Part shown: positions 5,887-9,012 of the stretch, piece by piece
Numbering within the stretch: the stretch's first letter is position 1
How the letters are laid out: each line of letters begins with the position of its first letter
DNA from: JACDAN01 sp035776735
Lineage (GTDB): Bacteria; Actinomycetota; Thermoleophilia; Gaiellales; Gaiellaceae
NCBI GenBank assembly: GCA_035776735.1
Contig: DASSSO010000062.1
Span: 1 to 9,012 of the forward strand
Reading direction: 5' to 3'
Length of the DNA: 9,012 nucleotides
Position numbers and translations under genes: made by a program
Notes under the pieces: model-generated
The model's input: only the letters and a program-made list of their open reading frames with translations
The model's database searches: none
Told to the model about the DNA's origin: nothing

Positions 5887-5919
5887 TTCATGAGGGGTCC
5901 TACCCGGTTGCGCGTGGGG

Positions 5920-6231
5920 CTAACGCTCGTCCAGCGGCGGATTCTGAACGTCGTGCTCGGTCGCGTACTCGTCCGTGAGCTTGTTCACGACCTCCGCGCC
6001 GTCGCCGTAGGCGTAGTTGATCTTGATGAACGGCTCCCACTTCTCCGGCAGCGCATCCTCGGGGAAGATCGCCTCCACCGGGCACTCGGGCTCGCAGGCC
6101 CCGCAGTCGATGCACTCCTCGGGGTCGATGATCAGGATCCGCTCGAACTCGTGGATGCAGTCGACCGGGCAGACGTCGACGCAGGAGAGGTCTTTGATGT
6201 CGATGCAGGGCTCGGCGATGATGTACGTCAC
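5920..6231 (-). CDS. fdxA: Seven-iron ferredoxin FdxA ([3Fe-4S][4Fe-4S])
   Basis: This 103-residue cytoplasmic electron carrier opens TYIIAEPCIDIKDLSCVDVC. Eight cysteines are visible: C9, C17, C21, C25, C40, C43, C46 and C50. By analogy with Azotobacter ferredoxin I, C9, C17 and C50 would hold the 3Fe-4S cluster, and C21, C40, C43 and C46 the 4Fe-4S cluster, with C25 free. The sequence around the second cluster, ECIDCGACEPECPVEAIF, is diagnostic. The C-terminal tail (about 55-103) is acidic and lacks the long extension of some archaeal forms. It starts at GTG 6231, three bases after the predicted transcript start, without a Shine-Dalgarno sequence. Partner enzymes are not encoded in the window. 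Confidence 0.96.
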   Translation of the reverse strand: MTYIIAEPCIDIKDLSCVDVCPVDCIHEFERILIIDPEECIDCGACEPECPVEAIFPEDALPEKWEPFIKINYAYGDGAEVVNKLTDEYATEHDVQNPPLDER

Positions 6232-6240
6232 GGCGGCGAA

Positions 6241-6246
6241 AGCCTA
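6241..6246 (-). promoter_or_regulatory. fdxA: Candidate -10 element of fdxA
   Basis: TAGGCT on the minus strand fits TAnnnT and predicts a start at about 6234, three bases before the GTG at 6231. No clear -35 element is seen. The nine-base gap to the start codon is identical to those before 2128 and 3587. Confidence 0.5.
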
Positions 6247-6282
6247 TCGGCCGCGTCGGCAAAGCCGGCCCGCCCTCTTTCC

Positions 6283-6302
6283 GGCGCCGCCGAGTCGGCG
6301 CC
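6283..6302 (-). terminator. Hairpin after the receiver gene, possible terminator
   Basis: GGCGCCG and CGGCGCC form a perfect seven-base inverted repeat around a six-base loop. It lies eight bases past the stop codon of the receiver gene (minus strand) and upstream of the fdxA promoter. There is no T-run after it, as is common in GC-rich actinobacteria, so termination is only probable. Confidence 0.4.
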
Positions 6303-6310
6303 TCGCCCCG

Positions 6311-6616
6311 CTAGGCGATCAGCGATTCGACGAGCTCAGGCGCGCGCTCCGCGAGGGCCGACTTCGCAACGACCTGGTCGAACCCCGCCTCGTGCGCCCG
6401 GCGCAGCCCCGCGGTGTCCGTGTGGTTGGAGAATCCGAGGATCGGGATGTCGGGATAGGTGTCCGCGACCTCGTCCGGATCGGTACGCGCGATGTCCGCG
6501 ATCACGAGATCCGGCGGCGCGATGGAGTCGCTCGTGACGAACTGGTGGCCCTGCAGGCTGGCCTCGAGCTTGCCGCGAATGAAGAGGTCGACGCCTTCGA
6601 GCAGGATCGTCGCCAC
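6311..6616 (-). CDS. Short stand-alone CheY-like receiver domain protein
   Basis: The 101-residue protein resembles a response regulator receiver without an output domain. It opens ATILLEGVDLFIRGKLEASL; phosphoacceptor D41 lies in PDLVIADIAR, S63 (GFSNH) is in the switch Thr/Ser position, and K85 (VVAKSAL) is the conserved lysine. The acidic pair is weak: E7 and D10 stand where two or three adjacent acids are usual. It is about 20 residues shorter than normal receivers, and the missing part is between strands 2 and 3, where only SDSIAPP separates FVT from DLVIADI, so helix 2 appears to be absent. It starts at GTG 6616, exactly on the transcript start predicted from TACCCT. It diverges from the DUF309 gene. 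It could be a phosphorelay intermediate or a pseudo-receiver. Confidence 0.75.
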   Translation of the reverse strand: MATILLEGVDLFIRGKLEASLQGHQFVTSDSIAPPDLVIADIARTDPDEVADTYPDIPILGFSNHTDTAGLRRAHEAGFDQVVAKSALAERAPELVESLIA

Positions 6617-6622
6617 GTTTCG

Positions 6623-6628
6623 AGGGTA
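6623..6628 (-). promoter_or_regulatory. -10 element of the receiver gene; leaderless start predicted at 6616
   Basis: TACCCT on the minus strand lies six bases before the GTG at 6616, placing transcript position +1 on the G of the start codon. It shares the bases TA (6627-6628) with a -10-like sequence for the divergent DUF309 gene. Confidence 0.55.
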
Positions 6629-6633
6629 ACACT
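6627..6633 (+). promoter_or_regulatory. Candidate -10 region of the DUF309 gene
   Basis: TAACACT contains TAACAC and AACACT, neither a full TAnnnT match. Either would place the transcript start at about 6639-6640, just before the GTG at 6641. It is weaker than the divergent TACCCT but is the only candidate in the 24-base gap. Confidence 0.35.
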
Positions 6634-6640
6634 CCGGTTT

Positions 6641-6973
6641 GTGGACGAGTGGTTGCGAAATGGTCTCGATCTGATCGCGCGCGGCGAGTACTTCGAGGCC
6701 CACGAGGAGCTCGAGGAGGCCTGGCGGGCGGCGGGCCCGGCGGAGCGGGACTTCTTCCAGGGGCTCGTCCACGTCGCCGTGGCCTGGCATCACGCGGGGC
6801 GCGGGAACCGCCCCGGCTGCGAGCGCCAGCTCGCGAAGGCGGCGCGGCGGCTCGGGACGTTCGCGCCCGAGCATCGCGGCGTCGACGTCGCCGCCGTCCT
6901 CGCCTCGGTGGGCGAGGCGCAGCGGGTCGTCGAGTCGGGCTCGCTCGACCTGCCGAGACCGCTCCGTCCCTAG
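6641..6973 (+). CDS. DUF309 domain-containing protein
   Basis: This 110-residue all-helical cytoplasmic protein has the family pattern: RGEYFEAHEELEEAW (14-28), containing the H21/E22 and W28 core, then ERDFFQGLVHVAVAWHHA (35-52) and GN (55-56). These conserved acidic and histidine residues line a pocket in family members, but no enzymatic activity is established. The start GTG 6641 (MDEWLRNGLDLI) fits the usual family beginning just before the EYFEAHE motif. There is no Shine-Dalgarno sequence, and the transcript is predicted to start within two bases of it. It ends two bases before a strong inverted repeat. The gene diverges from the short receiver across 24 bases, which suggests coordinated transcription but not necessarily a shared function. 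Confidence 0.9.
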   Translation: MDEWLRNGLDLIARGEYFEAHEELEEAWRAAGPAERDFFQGLVHVAVAWHHAGRGNRPGCERQLAKAARRLGTFAPEHRGVDVAAVLASVGEAQRVVESGSLDLPRPLRP

Positions 6974-6974
6974 C

Positions 6975-7007
6975 GGCCGTGTCCAGTGCCAGACTCCGGA
7001 CACGGCC
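6975..7007. terminator. Bidirectional terminator-like inverted repeat between converging genes
   Basis: GGCCGTGTCC (6975-6984) and GGACACGGCC (6998-7007) are perfect ten-base arms around a 13-base loop. The structure sits in the 54-base gap between the end of the DUF309 gene (6973) and the end of ccdA (7028, opposite strand), the expected place for a shared terminator. Neither strand has a T-run after the stem, so Rho-independent activity is uncertain. It may also be one copy of an interspersed palindromic repeat. Confidence 0.65.
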
Positions 7008-7027
7008 CGGCGAGCCGTCGGCTGTCC

Positions 7028-7735
7028 CTAGGCGCCCAGGCCGACGAGGTCGAGGGCGCGGTCGAAGCCGACGCGGATCCAGGCGTCGCGGTGGAAGAAG
7101 AAGGCGAGGCCGAGGAGGACGAGCGCGGCGCCGCTCACCGTCCGGATCACCACGTAGTGGTCGCGAAGCCACCGGAAGGCGCCCATCGCGCGCACGAACG
7201 CCACCGCGGCGAGGACGAAGGCGAGCGCGAGCCCCGCCGAGTAGGCCGCGAGGATCGCGGAGCCCTCGAGCACCTCCTCGGCGCTGCCGGCCAGCACGAG
7301 CACGGACGCGAGGACGGTCCCGATGCACGGAGCGGCGCAGACCGCGAAGGCGGCGCCGAGCAGCACGCCCGAGCCGCGCTTCCGCGCTTCCGTCAGCAGG
7401 CCCGGCGCGACCAGCCGCTCGGGCCAGGGCAGGAGCCCGAGGAAGGCGAGGCCGAGGACGACGAGGACGAACCCTGCGAGCTCGGCCCGCCGGTTCGCGT
7501 CGAGGATCCCTCCGACCGCCGCCGCCCCCGCGCCGAGCACGACGAAGACGATCGTGAAGCCGACGATGAACGGGATGCTCGAGCGGAGCACGCGCATCCC
7601 CACGCCTGCCTCGCCGAGCCGGTCGGCCTCGACGGCCGAGACCGCCGAGAGGTAGCCGGGGACGAGCGGCAGGACGCAGGGCGTGATGATCGAGAGCAGT
7701 CCCGCGACGAAAGCGACGGGCAGCTCCTCAGCCAT
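7028..7735 (-). CDS. ccdA: CcdA-type thiol:disulfide transporter (cytochrome c biogenesis)
   Basis: This 235-residue membrane protein of the CcdA/DsbD-beta family carries reducing equivalents from cytoplasmic thioredoxin across the membrane. Six hydrophobic segments are visible (about 5-32, 53-76, 86-104, 124-150, 157-181 and 197-214). The two redox cysteines are C20 in LLSIITPCVLPLVPGYLS and C137 in VCAAPCIGTVLASVL; C133 is extra. The length is typical of CcdA. The ATG at 7735 is used because it overlaps the upstream ccmH stop by eight bases, a coupled arrangement; an upstream in-frame start at 7783 would add a hydrophilic tail lying within ccmH. It is last in the Ldt-TlpA-CcmH-CcdA operon, and its likely electron acceptors are the TlpA-like protein and CcmH. 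Confidence 0.94.
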   Translation of the reverse strand: MAEELPVAFVAGLLSIITPCVLPLVPGYLSAVSAVEADRLGEAGVGMRVLRSSIPFIVGFTIVFVVLGAGAAAVGGILDANRRAELAGFVLVVLGLAFLGLLPWPERLVAPGLLTEARKRGSGVLLGAAFAVCAAPCIGTVLASVLVLAGSAEEVLEGSAILAAYSAGLALAFVLAAVAFVRAMGAFRWLRDHYVVIRTVSGAALVLLGLAFFFHRDAWIRVGFDRALDLVGLGA

Positions 7736-8183
7736 CGAAGCGGGCAAGCTCGCGGTCGAGCCGGCGCTCGACCTCGGGATCAAGCGGCGGCCGTCCGTTG
7801 GACGGGACGGCCGGCTCCGCGACGGGCCGCTTCCGGCTCCAGCGCCAGACGAGGATCGAGATCACGGCGGCGCCGGCAATCAGCCCGGCGAGCGGCAGCA
7901 GCCACGCCAGCCAGTGGAAGCCCTCGCGCGGCGGCGCGGCGAGCACGGCCGGCCCGAACTGCGCCACGAGCTCGTCCTTGATCTGCCCCTCGGGAACGCA
8001 GGCGTCGGCGCGCTCGCGGATGAACCGCTTGATGTCGCGCGCGACCGGCGCGTCCGACTGGTCGAGCGTCGTCTTGCACTGCGGGCACATCACCTCGCCC
8101 TCGAGGTCGGCGAGGGTCGGGCAGGCGGCGGACGCCGGGCCTGCGAGGGCCAGGGCGGCGAGCCCGACGAGGAGCATCCTCAT
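7728..8183 (-). CDS. ccmH: CcmH-family cytochrome c maturation thiol-oxidoreductase
   Basis: This 151-residue exported, membrane-anchored protein has a signal peptide at about 1-19 (hydrophobic core LLVGLAALALAG, AxA-type cleavage near 17-20). The CcmH/CycL domain follows, with redox pair C33-P-Q-C36 and the family run SDAPVARDIKRFIRE (43-57), where relatives have LRCxxCQ and then SNAPLARDLR. A membrane helix lies at about 92-113, with a short cytoplasmic tail. In system I cytochrome c maturation CcmH reduces the heme-binding CxxCH cysteines. C21 and C62 are additional cysteines. Its ATG at 8183 overlaps the tlpA stop as ATGA, and its own stop overlaps the ccdA start. The pairing with CcdA and a TlpA/ResA-like protein mixes system I and system II parts. 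Confidence 0.93.
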   Translation of the reverse strand: MRMLLVGLAALALAGPASAACPTLADLEGEVMCPQCKTTLDQSDAPVARDIKRFIRERADACVPEGQIKDELVAQFGPAVLAAPPREGFHWLAWLLPLAGLIAGAAVISILVWRWSRKRPVAEPAVPSNGRPPLDPEVERRLDRELARFDG

Positions 8184-8740
8184 GCCTCGAGCAGCTCCTG
8201 CACGCACTCGTCGTACCGAGGGCGGTTGCGCTCGATGTGGACACCGCCGAGCAGCCGCTCGCAGACGAGCCTGCCGTTCGGCGCGACGAAGAACGTCTCC
8301 GGCGCAGCCTCGACGCCGTAGTCGGAGATCGTGCTCCCCGGACCGTCGTACGCGAGCGGGTAGCTCATGTCGTTCTCGCGCGCGAAGCGCCGCGCGGCCC
8401 CCTTGAGGTCGTGGAAGTCGACGCCGAGGACGACGAGCCCGCGGTCCCGGTAGCGCCGCCAGGTCTCCTCCAGCACCGGCGCCTCCTGCTTGCACGGGTC
8501 GCACCAGGAGCCCCAGAAGTTGACGACGACCGGCCGGCCCCGGTACTGGGCGAGGGAGATCTTCCCGGGCCCGTCCAGCCGGTCGAGCCGGAAGTCCGGT
8601 GCGCTGACGATCTCGCCGCGGGCGAGCTTGGGCGCCGCGCCCTCCTCCTGCGTCGCCACCTTCCAGACGAGAAGGGCAAAGAGGCCGGCGACGAGCGCGA
8701 CGGCGAGCGCCTGGCCCGCAGCTTTCAGCCGGGCGTGCAT
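8180..8740 (-). CDS. TlpA/ResA/DsbE-like membrane-anchored thioredoxin
   Basis: This 186-residue protein has an N-terminal anchor (about 9-27) followed by an extracytoplasmic thioredoxin fold. The active site is C80-D-P-C83 in NFWGSWCDPCKQEAPVLEE, and the cis-proline lies in EAAPETFFV (P147). These match TlpA, ResA and CcmG/DsbE, which reduce apocytochrome c or CcmH. C160 and C179 near the C-terminus are not part of the classical fold and could form a second disulfide. The ATG at 8740 lies ten bases after the stop of the L,D-transpeptidase gene, so the genes are probably cotranscribed. A TAACGT at 8753-8748, which includes that stop, could serve as a -10 element, but this is weak. CcdA is the likely electron donor. 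Confidence 0.94.
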   Translation of the reverse strand: MHARLKAAGQALAVALVAGLFALLVWKVATQEEGAAPKLARGEIVSAPDFRLDRLDGPGKISLAQYRGRPVVVNFWGSWCDPCKQEAPVLEETWRRYRDRGLVVLGVDFHDLKGAARRFARENDMSYPLAYDGPGSTISDYGVEAAPETFFVAPNGRLVCERLLGGVHIERNRPRYDECVQELLEA

Positions 8741-8750
8741 GACCTAGACG

Positions 8751-9012
8751 TTACGCCGAGACGATGAAGACCGGCGTCCCGACCTGCACCCGGTTGAACA
8801 GCCACTCGGCCTCGGGGATCCGCATCCGGACGCACCCGTGGGACGCCGAGTAACCGATCGAAGCAGGGTCGGGCGTTCCGTGGATGCCGACGCCGGGCGC
8901 GCTGATCCCCATCCAGCGCGTCCCGAGCGGGTTGCCGGGGCCGGGCGGGATCGGCTTCTCGTCCTTCGCCCAGTCCGAGTCCGGCGGATACCACCAGGGG
9001 TGCCGCTGCATC
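8751..9012 (-). CDS. L,D-transpeptidase (YkuD domain), N-terminus cut by window
   Basis: Eighty-six residues from the first in-window ATG are seen, but the frame stays open to the window edge and family members are longer, so the N-terminus is missing. The YkuD catalytic region is complete: an H in IHGTPDPASIGYS, then the diagnostic SHGCVRM with the catalytic cysteine 16 residues after that histidine. The substrate-side lead-in WYPPDSDWAK and PPGPGNPLGTRWMGI is also typical, and the protein ends RVQVGTPVFIVSA. These enzymes form 3-3 peptidoglycan cross-links or attach proteins to the wall, outside the membrane. It lies ten bases upstream of the TlpA-like gene and probably heads, or belongs to, the thiol-redox operon. 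Confidence 0.95.
   Translation of the reverse strand, partial: MQRHPWWYPPDSDWAKDEKPIPPGPGNPLGTRWMGISAPGVGIHGTPDPASIGYSASHGCVRMRIPEAEWLFNRVQVGTPVFIVSA

Noticed and set aside
6311..7003. 230-residue version of the receiver protein starting far upstream on the minus strand
   Set aside because: The added N-terminal part is the antisense of the DUF309 gene. The receiver fold begins at ATILLEG just after GTG 6616, which has its own -10 element.
6986..7981. 331-codon plus-strand frame opposite ccdA and ccmH
   Set aside because: It is highly charged low-complexity sequence with no domain; the opposite strand encodes six membrane segments and redox cysteines.
8121..8183. Lipoprotein signal for CcmH, because C21 follows the signal peptide
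   Set aside because: Residues before C21 (ASAA) do not fit a lipobox, and a C-terminal membrane helix already anchors the protein. Ordinary signal peptidase cleavage is more likely.
7728..8504. Longer ccmH reading frame extending upstream into the TlpA-like gene
   Set aside because: The extension is a shifted frame of the thioredoxin gene; the ATG at 8183 is followed by a good signal peptide and overlaps the upstream stop as ATGA.
1..9012. Mobile elements, CRISPR arrays, prophage or toxin-antitoxin genes
   Set aside because: No transposase or integrase motifs, no regularly spaced repeats and no recognisable toxin-antitoxin pair were seen; base composition looks even throughout.

Overview
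This is a GC-rich (about 70% by eye), gene-dense chromosomal segment. The gene content points to Actinomycetota, possibly a deep lineage such as Thermoleophilia. The evidence is an Rv2578c-family radical SAM protein behind a Gram-positive-type LexA box, a DUF309 protein, a seven-iron FdxA ferredoxin, an actinobacterial 'plasmid stabilization' basic protein and a mixed CcmH/CcdA/TlpA set. The phylum is a fairly safe inference; the class is not. I see no mobile element, tRNA, rRNA or CRISPR array, and no gene-free stretch longer than about 120 bases.

Layout. 1-1074 (-): C-terminally cut CNNM/CorC-type CBS membrane protein. 1075-1191: divergent promoter region with a LexA-type palindrome abutting a -10 element. 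1192-2091 (+): SplB/Rv2578c-type radical SAM protein. 2128-3772 (+): NarL-type response regulator, an overlapping histidine kinase with a degraded ATP site, and a 61-residue protein of unknown function. 3769-5495 (-): a two-domain VOC protein followed by an overlapping FAD-dependent oxidoreductase that has no canonical start codon. 5541-6231 (-): ferredoxin fdxA and the small basic protein. 6311-6616 (-) and 6641-6973 (+): a shortened CheY-like receiver and a DUF309 protein, diverging from a 24-base gap. 6975-7007: strong inverted repeat between converging genes. 7028-9012 (-): L,D-transpeptidase (5' end cut), TlpA/ResA-like thioredoxin, CcmH and CcdA, tightly packed as an operon for extracytoplasmic thiol reduction and cytochrome c maturation.

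How it works together. The best-supported regulatory story is a DNA-damage-inducible radical SAM enzyme: the LexA-like box touches the -10 element, and the predicted transcript starts exactly at the second in-frame ATG. Six or seven transcription units share one architecture: a TAnnnT hexamer lies 6-10 bases before an ATG or GTG and there is no Shine-Dalgarno sequence, as expected for leaderless or nearly leaderless mRNAs. The only clear Shine-Dalgarno sequence in the window belongs to the small basic protein at 5541-5876. Also worth attention are the kinase that keeps its phosphatase motif but has lost ATP-binding residues, the receiver apparently lacking helix 2, and the overlapping divergent -10 elements.
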